Source: Rotaria macrura (taxonomy: Eukaryota > Rotifera > Eurotatoria > Philodinida > Philodinidae). From it: 64,000 bases of DNA. The position numbers were made by a program, and so were the translations under genes. How positions within the stretch are numbered: the first letter of the stretch is position 1; each line of letters starts with the position of its first letter. Of this stretch, positions 51,925 through 62,039 are shown piece by piece. Location of the stretch: contig OENT01000982.1 in assembly GCA_900239685.1 (NCBI GenBank), positions 1 to 64,000 of the forward strand. The letters run 5' to 3'. The notes beneath the pieces are model-generated. The model saw nothing but the letters and a program-made list of their open reading frames with translations, was not told the DNA's origin and made no database searches.

Positions 51925-54459
51925 ACGACAATTGTCAAATGTCTATTGTAATCAAACAAAATGAAAATAGAATTTTATGAAAGTAGCATACTCTTGATGA
52001 ATTATATTGGTCACTGTACATAGTTTATTATCAAACAGAAGTATGATTCATGACGAATTTCTTTTGTTCTATTAAGTTAACTGAAAACCAAAAAAGAAAA
52101 GAAAAAAAAAGAAAATGTGTTATTCGTCATGAAACTATGTCAAGTTTATATGATGATAAAATAGACTAAGAGAGAATGAGAAGATTTTTCTTTACATCAT
52201 ACAAACACCGTTCTCGGATAAATCAATCAATTTGATATAGACAATGACATTGTGCATCGACTCAATCGATCTCCACGGCATATATACATATCGTTCCATA
52301 TTCTATCTGCATTACTTAATGAAATAGAGATGTAATCACTATTTCGGTATTGCTATTTGTCCCCCGTTTTTTGTCTCTCATATGTCCTCTGTGCTAAATA
52401 TTGGACAAAAAAACAAGACGCCTCATAAAAATTGTTGAGCTGGGACCAACACACACACACACACACACACATGTGTTTGAAGTTCCTATTGGTACATGTT
52501 ACTTGTACAGCCAAGTTATTATTCTATCATAGTCCATGGTAAAGTTCTCAATAGTATTGAAAGAGCTTTCAATTAATGCCATCTCTATTATTGATTAAAA
52601 CTGTATGCAAGATATTTTTTTCACAAACAAAAATGTTCGTAATTTTTTTTCTTGAGGAAGTTTATTGATTTCGGTTTTCTTACATACGACTTTGCAACTA
52701 TATGTTTGCCATTGTACAGTTTCTTCGAAAAAGAAGACCTTGGGAATCAGTCAAACACATCGAGAACGTAGAACTAAATCTTCACTACAGAAGGGAAGAC
52801 ATGATCTATGTATCTATATATGTATACTGTATTGCCGTTTTGTTTACACAGATATTTAACTTTTGTAGTATTCATAAGAAAGATAACTATTGAATAAGAT
52901 TCTAATGTGGAAATGACAGTATACAATACAAATCCAACGGTATTCGAATGCACAATATTCAGTGAACTGCCGGTGTAATCAAAGAGAAGACTAATTTATA
53001 TATATCATTGGATGATTCTATTGTGAATTAGAATTATAGTATATCCATAATAGATTCATGTTATCCGATACCGACCATTAGTAAACTTCTCATTCAAGAC
53101 TTTGAAATACTCAGGTATTCATACATTTCCTCTACTAGAAGTTTTACCTAAACTTGATAATAATTACTTTGGTCTATCATGCAGATATCTGTTTTTCATA
53201 TTCCATACGATGAATAAACAGCCTATTGAAAGTTGGAGAATCTGTAAGAATCGATATAATCAAAGCATGATTAGCAATGGCATCATTCTTGAAGATGCAT
53301 AATGTACCATTGATGTGAGGTGAGTTAGTGTCCTATCCATTATTTACATCGGCATTGAGGATCATACGTTTGTGTCTGTCACGTTCGTAGGAGGTGTTCA
53401 TAGTTCCGTTCCATCAGACTGAGATCGTGTTTCACCAAGAAGAACGAAGCAACATGGTATTATTCAATATTAACAGCATTTCGTGTTATGTTAAAATTTA
53501 CAAGAGACGTGTGTTTTTGTTGAGTCGATAATAGATAAGTTACGAGCGTGTTTCGAGTATAAGAACTTCAATAGTTGGCAAGTTATGAGACAAATTATAA
53601 AAATTTTGAAATTAATCTTTTCATAATCTGTACATGAATGAATACGAACAAAAAGATAGCAGCACATCCGGGACTAGAGTGACACCTGGTTTTGTTTCAT
53701 TGTACCCAAACAGAAACAAACATTCATGTTCGTAGCGAAGAGAAACAGATTATTGAAGTTAATGATAATATTTTCGAATAATACTTTTGAATATTTTTTT
53801 TCTCGTGAAAAATAAAATCTTAAATCATGTTCGAATCTTTTTTCCGATTGACAATCAATTAAGACCAAGAATTCCTTGTTAGAGATTTAACTGAAGCTTC
53901 GCAAAAGAAAGCAGTATGAACAACGTGATCTTCAGAGGAACGAAGAGAAATATATGTAAATAGCTTACTTAGGAATTTGAGATTAACTGAATCATTATTA
54001 TCATGAGTTTTACAGAAATGGAAATTAACTTGAAAAACAAATTGCACACTAATAAAAGTTCAACCAGTTCATGTGTCTCATTGTCATCAATGTATTTACT
54101 ACATACTAAACTTTACTCAAAAATGCACATGATCACGAGCTATATCAAGTTATCATAACAGCAATAATCTATCCTAAACACACTGATTGAGATGTGTTGT
54201 TTAATTTGTGAATCAAATACTTACAAGAATAATCTAGACAGTTGAGTTTTAACACGACCGATTACATTATACACAATAGCTTTATTATTTGCTTATTGTC
54301 ACGTCGAGTCGACTCACTGAATGGAAAGTGAAAAAAAAACAGCGATGTGTAGTATTAAATTACAGACTTATGTCTGAAGATGTGTTTATTGAACAGTCTG
54401 AGAACAGAAAAAAAAACGAATGAACAATAAATGTTCATTCTATTTCATCACAAAAAAAA
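51925..54459. other. Divergent intergenic region
   Basis: About 2.5 kb between the start of the nuclear-receptor gene (leftward) and the start of the LRR gene (rightward), so promoters of both should lie here. An (AC)n microsatellite lies at about 52449-52471. Frames at 52665-52893 and 53102-53302 have no motifs. Nothing else recognised. Confidence 0.5.
52449..52471. repeat. (AC)n microsatellite
   Basis: Uninterrupted AC dinucleotide run of about 22 nt, followed by atgtgt, upstream of the nuclear-receptor gene. Confidence 0.9.
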
Positions 54460-55530
54460 ATGTACAAACTACCTCAAGTGCTTGTTTTTCTTTTTCTTAC
54501 TACTATCACGTTAACGAATTCCTTCGATATTTCTTCATGTGTTTCCAATTCTCCATGTCAATGTTACACTTCAACTTATTCATTTAAACTAACCAACTGC
54601 TCACATTCATTAACTGATTTGCCTATATTGGATTCGAAAAGTACATATAATATTACTAAAGTCATAGCTTCGAATGCTTTTATTCAGTGGCCAACTCAGT
54701 TGTGTAAATATATAAACATTCAAATACTCGACTTAAGTGGATCGTATTTTGATTCGGAATCAATCGATTTAACATGTTTGTCAAATTTAATACATTTAAA
54801 TTTAAGTAATACACAATTAAAACGAATACCGAATTTTAAAGGAAATTTTTCCAATCATTTACAAATACTTGATCTATCAAGCAATCATATAAAAATTATT
54901 GATGGTAGTTATTTTCAATCATTAAATAATTTATTAACATTATTTTTACAAAATAATCCAATCGAATCTATTGAAAATTTACAAGATTTATTTCATTTAT
55001 CTCATCTGGAATCGATTAATATGATTTCATCGAATTTAGATCTTACACTTAAACAATCATTGACATCAGATCAATGGATTGATATAGCTACACAATGGAA
55101 TAGTTCAAAGAAATCATTTGTTATTCGTATGAAAAATATTCCATTACAATCGACCATACCAAAACCGGATCAATTTCAAACCGTTTCAGTTGATGTCATG
55201 AAAATTATTTTCAAAACATTGATCAATTCAACATTTATTACTTTATTTAATACACGAAAATGTGATTGTGCACAACTTCGAACTTATCAACGAATATTTG
55301 CATTTGTTGATTATCAAAAGAAATATTCATCACCATTATTTCAATCAACAACATGTCTTATGCCAGACGGAATAACACATGCTCGTTTATTTGACCGTCG
55401 AACATATATCGATTTACGATGTCCATTATTTGGAAAAATATCATTTTTTCCTTATCTGGAAAATTCAACTTCATCATTTAGCAATATATGGGTTTCGTTT
55501 TTCATTGTTTTTTCATTTTTATTCCATTGA
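54460..55530 (+). CDS. Secreted or membrane-anchored leucine-rich-repeat protein
   Basis: A single exon of 356 residues. Residues 1-21 are a signal peptide. A Cys cluster (SSCVSNSPCQCY) resembles an LRR N-terminal cap. Leucine-rich repeats follow at about 85-200, with IQILDLSGSYF, LIHLNLSNTQLKRIP, LQILDLSSNHIKII and LLTLFLQNNPIESI giving the LxxLxLxxN spacing. A Cys-containing C-terminal cap (RKCDCAQL, TTCLMPDG, LRCPLFG) comes next. The last 18 residues are hydrophobic and end right after the segment, which suits GPI-anchor addition, or a tail anchor. The role is probably extracellular recognition or adhesion; no orthologue can be named. Several N-glycosylation sites (for example NCSH, NITK, NLSN) fit an extracellular location. 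An AATAAA near 55623 may be its polyadenylation signal. Confidence 0.85.
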   Translation: MYKLPQVLVFLFLTTITLTNSFDISSCVSNSPCQCYTSTYSFKLTNCSHSLTDLPILDSKSTYNITKVIASNAFIQWPTQLCKYINIQILDLSGSYFDSESIDLTCLSNLIHLNLSNTQLKRIPNFKGNFSNHLQILDLSSNHIKIIDGSYFQSLNNLLTLFLQNNPIESIENLQDLFHLSHLESINMISSNLDLTLKQSLTSDQWIDIATQWNSSKKSFVIRMKNIPLQSTIPKPDQFQTVSVDVMKIIFKTLINSTFITLFNTRKCDCAQLRTYQRIFAFVDYQKKYSSPLFQSTTCLMPDGITHARLFDRRTYIDLRCPLFGKISFFPYLENSTSSFSNIWVSFFIVFSFLFH

Positions 55531-55910
55531 AAAAACTAAGACAATGAAATTATGCTTTTGTTTTCTTTATTAAGGGATTATATAAAATGATTATTGTAGA
55601 GGTTAGCAGTTCTATTAAATAGAATAAATGTTAAAAGTATAAAAAAAAGTTTTAATGAATCCTTGATTTTGAATGCAAAGGACGATTATATATCTAAGAA
55701 GAAAATAACAGAAACAATTTTGTACCGTACAAATTTCAAAATATAATTATGTAATCTTCATGTCAAGTTAACTTACCAATTATTTGTTTTTGATCGTGCT
55801 ATTATTTTTTTCGGGAATATAAATATGTTCAAGTATTAGATTATGCATTCGGATAAACTAAATAGTTATTTCATATTGAATATGTAAAGAGGAGAAGAGT
55901 GACTTTCGAA
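55531..55910. other. Convergent 3' spacer
   Basis: AT-rich 380-bp spacer between the stop codon of the LRR gene (+) and the stop codon of the first protease gene (-). It should contain both 3' untranslated regions. Nothing else seen. Confidence 0.5.
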
Positions 55911-57356
55911 TTACATACTATTATGATTATTTTGATATGGATCGTTATAATACATACGAGCTTTTGCTAAATACTGATTGACTGCAAATTATATAAAATA
56001 AATATCTGTAGATATGCATAGAGAAAAAACAAACCTTCATTAGTTTGACGTTGGTCGGCGTAAAAATAATTCTGACCATCAACTTTAATATTATCCCACC
56101 AAAAACCTTGATTTGCATCATAGTCAACATAGTCATAGCCATCGTCATTGTCGTTCCATATTTCAACAAAATAATCATCATCCTTTTTATCATCAGGATG
56201 ATTATTCTGTTTATCATCATCAAGATAATTTTGATTATCATTATAAGACCAACTGTCACGGCCGAAGTCAGGGTTGACTAATTTTCGAATCGTCCATGCA
56301 TCGAAGCATACATTGCGATTAGTCAAATAAGCATATGGAATATAGCAATAGCCTTTATCACCCTAAATTTTAAAAAAAAGAATGAAATGACAACTTTTCA
56401 CACCAGTTAGTACGTAGTTCATATTTACCCAATCTGCTCCCCATGAATTACGAACAATAAATGCTTGCGATTGATCACTATAACCAACAGCTAACATAGC
56501 ATGACTAAATACGATGCATGGATTATTTTTTTTGTTTTCGAATATGAAAGTATTCTATTCAAAAATACCTTCCGTGTGCTTGTCGACTGGTTTCCCATGG
56601 ATTAGGCATTGGTACGATGCCTGTTTTTGTTGCTTGATCAAATGAAGAAAACAAGTATAGACCAAATGCAAAAGGAAAACCTTGTGCTAGACATGATTTC
56701 ATTTCAGTTAAATTAATATCAACCTGAAGTGGCTGATCGATTGTATGACCTTTTGCTTTTTCATAAGCTTGATTGCTTGGACGTATATTAACACGTGATA
56801 TGTCGTATGGCCAAATTGATTCGAGACACGTACCAAGTTCTTTCAATCCCACAACAGCATCGGTCAACGTACAGCCACTATCTTCGATTACTTGTGCATA
56901 TTGACCTCTAACTCGTGCATTATAGTAAATAAACAAACGGCTAATATCTATATTGAGACCATTTGCTTTCTTTATTAGATATTCATAAGCACCTACACGA
57001 AAAATCCAATGATAATAATAAAAAGAAAGAACTTGATTTATTTTAGTGTTACATACCCGCCAGAGAGTTAGCGGTGCTAAAAAGATATCAAAGTTCAAAA
57101 AAACAAAAATAAGTAGAAATATACAGAAATGAAAAAATTCTTGTTACCAGCTTGCAATTCTCGATTGATCTTCAACAGCTGTCAATTGTGGTCGAAGATC
57201 AACTTTTGGTGGCAATTGATTCGCTCTTAAAGTCATCTGTTGACGAAAACTTGGAGCTGACCGGTATCGAGCAGATGCACGATTCGGCGGAAAGACACCA
57301 TTGAGTCGATATTTTTTATTTTTTGTTGCATTGACCAAATAAGTTTTCGGTGGCAT
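55911..57356 (-). CDS. Papain-family (C1) cysteine protease, copy A
   Basis: Six exons: 57148-57356, 57057-57076, 56569-56992, 56429-56504, 56035-56362 and 55911-55981, total 1128 nt or 375 residues. After about 45 residues comes PPKVDLRPQLTAVEDQS and the catalytic SCTANSLAGAYEYL. Cys70 is coded by TG at the end of exon 1 plus C at the start of a 20-nt exon 2. Catalytic His219 is in SHAMLAVGY and Asn237 in RNSWGADW. SRLFIYYNAR and SIWPYD are features I associate with bacterial-type C1 peptidases rather than animal cathepsins. There is no signal peptide and no cathepsin propeptide. After the catalytic domain a tail of about 100 residues is extremely rich in Asp and Asn, then ends QYLAKARMYYNDPYQ in a sixth exon absent from copy B. 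Probably cytosolic; substrate unknown. Copy B lies about 3.4 kb away in the same orientation. Confidence 0.9.
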
Positions 57357-59838
57357 AGTTTTATTCTTGTATTATGATTCGAAGAATATTTATGTCATGA
57401 AAAAACTAGCAGTTTATATAGTAGGGAGAAAATTTTGTTTTTTTATGCATATTTTTGTGAATAAGTATTTTTTTTCGAAACCGTTACTAATTTGTTTACA
57501 GATCGTAAAGTAGACAACGATTAATACGAGCCTACATATTTGATTTTAACCCAACTAATCGTTGTTCGGTCACAAGATTCGATTCATTACTTTTTAATTA
57601 AAAATACCTAGAATATGATAACTGAATATTGATATAAATGTCATCAATGACATCCATGATTAATCTACTTATGTATGCGAATAAATGATCGAACTGTTTG
57701 ATAAGATGCTCCGTCGAATTATGAAGTATAATGATTGATATCTACTAGAAATCGGATGAATATTCATTTTTGATTTCTTAGTTACATATATGAATAATAT
57801 ACATGGTGCTCCAAAAATAACTTTAAAATTCAAAAATATTCCTTATCCCTCCTATCTCTTAGTTAATTGAATTCATTGTTTTGCAACAATAAGTCAGAGA
57901 GCAAAATCTTGTTTTCTCTAATGTGAGAACTATTAGCGAACTAGGCTTGAAGAATACCAGTATTGTCTTATGAGAAATGTTGACTTTTCCGATTGAGTAA
58001 ATTTTTTCTACGAAGAAGTGCGAACTATTTTTCAGCTTCTATTTTTTCTAGTTCTGGGAGATGATGAAACAGTTTTGAAAAACCGTTGAAATTCGTCTAC
58101 GAACACCGCGTATAATCCATATAACGATAATGTCGACTTGACATTTAACTTCAGTGAATAGCTCAATTGAACTAGATTCTATAGAAGATATCCCCATTAC
58201 TAACTGGAGACTCTTTGAGATATAGATGGTTTAAAGAATGGAATGTTTACACGACATGGACAATAAATGTTAATGTTTTGAAAAAGGCATGTTTCATAAG
58301 ATGGCGATTCGAAACGATGAATCAATTGAAAAATTAAACTCACATATAAGAAAATAGACTGAAAATCAACAGTCTCCATCAATACTTAGCGCTAGAACAA
58401 ACCATTTGAAAATTTTGGTAGACTTATCATCGATCAATGCATAGTAAAATATGAACTCCTAGACTCAGGATTTACGACAGGTCACAATTGTCTCAAATTC
58501 AACCAAATCATCGATTTAAAGCCTGCCGTTTTCCACGTAAACAGGTAGAGTTGTACATTGCATCATATTTTTCATCATACAAGAATATAATCGATGATCT
58601 AATTTTTCTATTGAAGATTTCAGATTTTTCATTACTTATAACAAGAATTATAAGTATGAGATCTACTCCTTATTCAGGTCCACACCTGCACATGTAACAA
58701 TTGTACTAACTATACTATAGACAAAGTTTGTACGACCCCGAGGTTTACATTTTCATGAATGACAGTAGATATGTATATACTTTTCTAAAGATATGTGCGT
58801 TCTAATCAATGATTGCTCTGATTATGTATTAATTAAGTTAAGCATAATCAAAGTGCAACGAGCCGTCAATATACATAAGAATAAAATTAGTTTTGCTTGT
58901 GAACAAGTTTAAATATTCGGTAATGTAAACTTCTTGAAAATGTTTATTTTTGAAAATAGATACAATATGATATCATGCTAAAAGAATTTGACTCGAACAG
59001 CCAAGCCAGCAACTACGCCGAAAGAATATTGTGGAGTGGAGCTGTAAGATTGCAGGCAAAAGAAATACTTTCCATTTGGATTATTTTGAACCTATCACTT
59101 CAATTAAGAAGTGAGCATTTTTTTAATTTGATACCTTTCGTTTTTAATTTTACATCATCAAATGTAGATGATCCATTGTACAGTTATTGATTTTTATAAA
59201 ATGTAGCTTATCTCTTATTTTTAATTGTTAGCATAATCACTTCTTTTAGATTCATCATAGTATTAGAAAATGTAAACAAGCAAGAGGCAAATGGCGAGAA
59301 GAACAATTGTATTTCTATCGTTTCTGGTAAAGGAAAAATAGAAGTGAAGTAATATATTCTGATGACTTTGTTTTTCCCGGTCTGTGACTGGTTGAAGATA
59401 TGTTCTATGTATAGATACTACTGTTCGTATTGAATTGAATGAATGGCTTTCAATATAATTGGTATACAGTAGATGACTTTGTAATAAATTCATTCATATG
59501 TGTGTAACGAGTAGTATGGATGAACAAGTAACACTATTCGGGCATAATTCAAAAAAACTAGTAGCTGCGTATCTTTAAGCAATGAGAAAGAAAATAAAAT
59601 ATTTTTATGAAGAAGTAACGTGTTTCCTTCTTTTATATACTTTTAGAGCAAATAGGACTACTTTTCATATACCATGCAACAAATGTATCAGCATTGTAAT
59701 ATAAAAAGTATACATATCATCAATTTGCATCGATTAACAAGAATGTAATATCGTCAGAAAATTTTCAGGAGACTCTGTGAATGATGAGTGAATCACTTTG
59801 GATGAAAAGTAGATTCACATGCACTCTCATATATATAT
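57357..59838. other. Intergenic between the protease copies
   Basis: AT-rich spacer containing the upstream region of protease copy A. Near 57803-57835 the string catggtgctccaaaaataac resembles a worn mariner-type terminus, but no partner end or transposase is present. Frames at 58488-58697, 58975-59190 and 59263-59493 have no motifs. No gene called. Confidence 0.45.
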
Positions 59839-60523
59839 GTTGTAGGCAAAATTGGAATCTAGGCAAATTCCGAATTTGCCCGGGCAAAATTGGAATTCTA
59901 ATTTTGACTAGACAAAATTAGAATTCTAATACTGACTAACATTTTCTTGGGCAAAATCAGAATTCCAATTCTGCCTAGGCAAAATTAGAAGTCGATCAGA
60001 GATAAATTCATGTAAACACGTGCTTTACTGTAAGGTAGAGGGGAATAAAAAAAATAGTTGTATAGTGACCATGCCGATGTGCGCATTAGAAATATAGTTG
60101 TACTGACTGTAAACAAACAAAATGTCTGAATTACCTTCAACATCAATTCAAACGGATAGCGAAGAAACTCGTTATTATCAAGAATTAGAAAAACACATTA
60201 ACTCATTAAGTATGAAGTTTCGTGAAAAATCTGTTATAAAACAAAACAGTTAAAACTGATATTATTTCATTTGTAAAACGTTAGTTAAGATAAAAAGTAC
60301 ATTATTACATAAAAACACTTTTACATTAAGATGCTTAGAATTTCAGCTGCTCTAGGTCATCTTTGATCGACTTCTAATTTTGCCTAGGCAGAATTGGAAT
60401 TCTGATTTTGCCCAAGAAAATGTTAGTCAGTATTAGAATTCTAATTTTGTCTAGTCAAAATTAGAATTCCAATTTTGCCCGGGCAAATTCGGAATTTGCC
60501 TAGATTCCAATTTTGCCTACAAC
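59839..60523. mobile_element. Palindromic mobile element with about 165-bp inverted repeats
   Basis: Arms 59839-60003 and 60359-60523 are inverted copies with a single mismatch found by eye (GATCAGAGAT against GATCAAAGAT). Both ends read GTTGTAGGCAAAATTGG. Inside the arms GGCAAAATTGGAATTC-like units recur in both orientations, and a self-complementary GGCAAATTCCGAATTTGCC occurs. Both flanks are (AT)n, consistent with insertion at TA or TATA, so the duplication cannot be delimited. The 355-bp interior carries a 43-codon ORF. The arms' near identity implies a young insertion. The element ends about 280 bp downstream of the stop codon of protease copy B, possibly within its 3' transcript. No transposase, so non-autonomous. 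Confidence 0.85.
60122..60253 (+). CDS. Small ORF inside the palindromic element (hypothetical)
   Basis: ATG to TAA, 43 residues, starting MSELPSTSIQTDSEET and followed by a charged, probably helical stretch (YYQELEKHINSL). The composition is protein-like and unlike the surrounding noncoding DNA. It may be the remnant of the parent transposon's protein (N-terminus) or a captured host exon; I do not recognise it. It is too short for any transposase domain. Whether it is expressed is unknown. Confidence 0.35.
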   Translation: MSELPSTSIQTDSEETRYYQELEKHINSLSMKFREKSVIKQNS

Positions 60524-60803
60524 ATATATATATTAGTCTTGTCTTAGTTTTCATGTATCATATGTAAAAGAGAATATTATTGTAGAATTTTGCAAACATC
60601 TCGTTTGTTTAATTATTGAATTTTCTTCTTGAAAAGCCTATTACGATAAAAGTAAATTGAGTCATCATTCAAAATTCATTTAATATGATTTCATTCTGTG
60701 TTAATACGACAATCATGGTTAAGAAAAATAAAATAAAATATTAATGCTAATTGATTTCGATACATTCATTCTAGTTTACTACGTATAAAGAAAATTAGTG
60801 AAA

Positions 60804-62039
60804 TCAATCTTCGGATGAACTACTACTTGATGATGTACTAGTCGTACTTGTATTATTTCCATCATCGTCACCTTCTTCAATGTCTTGTATTTCATGATCA
60901 TTATCATTATCATCATCGTCAATTGCTTTACATTGATAATCGATAGAATCTTCATGATCCCAGTGTTCATGGCCAAGATCATCATTTTCTAATTGACGAA
61001 TAGTCCATGCATCAAAACACAAATCTGGATTAGTCATATAATCGTACGGAATATAACAATATCCTTTATCACCCTAACATCAACATAGCGTACAAATTAT
61101 TCGTAAGAATGAAACTCATAGTTACCCAATATTTTCCCCATGAATTTCGAACAATAAATGCTTGTGATTGATCACTATAACCAACAGCTAACAATGCATG
61201 CCTAACATAGTGAAATATCGATCTAGAAGTCATGAATTTTTCATTAAAAAAACTATGTTCTGACCTGCCATGTTCTATGTGACCTTGTTCGGTTACGTTT
61301 GGCATTGGTACAATACCTGTTTTAGCTGCTTTGTCAAATGATTTATACAATCGTAAACCGAACGCAAATGGAAAACCTTGTGCAAGACAAGATTTCATTT
61401 CATTTAAATTAATATTAATTTTAAAAGCTTCAGTAATTTGATAATTTTGAGCTTGTTCATAAGCTTCATAATGAGGCCGTACGTTTACTGCAAATATATC
61501 ATAGGGCCAAAGTGATTCAAAACAAGTACCATATTGTTCTAATGCTTCAATCGCATCTGTCATCGAACAACCTCGATCAGTAACGATACCCATCGGGCTT
61601 CTCTTAGCACGTCCATTGTAATAAATGAATAAACGGCTCACATCAATATTCGAACTGTACGTTTTCTTCAACAAATATTCGTAAGCTCCTATGCAAAGAA
61701 AAAAGCAACAGTCTATGAAATACCAATAGTAGAATGCATATCTGTTGTTGAACCTGCTAGTGAATTAGCTGTGCTAAATAGATATTTGAAAAGCATAAGA
61801 CATATTTCAAATCGAAACTTGCCTTCTTACCAACTACCAATTTTCGATTGATCTTCAACAGGTGTCATATCAAATCGAAGATCAACTTTAGGTGGAAGTT
61901 GATCTTTATTGTAAAGAACATGATTTACAAAAAATTGTCGCAGTTTTTCTTTATACGGTAATCGAAATGATGGTATGATGCCATTCAGACGAAATCTTTT
62001 GTGACTCAATCGATTGAATAGATAAGTTCGAATAGGCAT
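60804..62039 (-). CDS. Papain-family (C1) cysteine protease, copy B
   Basis: Five exons: 61831-62039, 61754-61773, 61265-61688, 61126-61201 and 60804-61073, total 999 nt or 332 residues. The first four exons have exactly the same lengths as in copy A (209, 20, 424, 76 nt), so the two are tandem duplicates. The catalytic triad falls at the same positions: Cys70 (KIGSCTANSLAG, codon split TG/C by intron 1), His219 (GRHALLAVGY) and Asn237 (RNSWGKYW). PPKVDLRFDMTPVEDQ, SRLFIYYNGR and SLWPYD match copy A closely. No signal peptide or cathepsin propeptide. The C-terminal tail after FDAWTIRQL is again acidic (DDDDNDND) but then turns Ser/Thr-rich and ends SSSED in exon 5, without the extra exon of copy A. 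The tails have therefore diverged while the catalytic part is conserved. Substrate unknown. Confidence 0.9.

Noticed and set aside
57803..57835. String resembling a mariner terminal repeat
   Set aside because: No inverted partner or transposase nearby; likely chance or too decayed to support.
58058..58105. Possible hammerhead ribozyme (gatga.. gaaa.. gtc)
   Set aside because: The conserved CUGAUGA core is not present and the stems do not pair as required.
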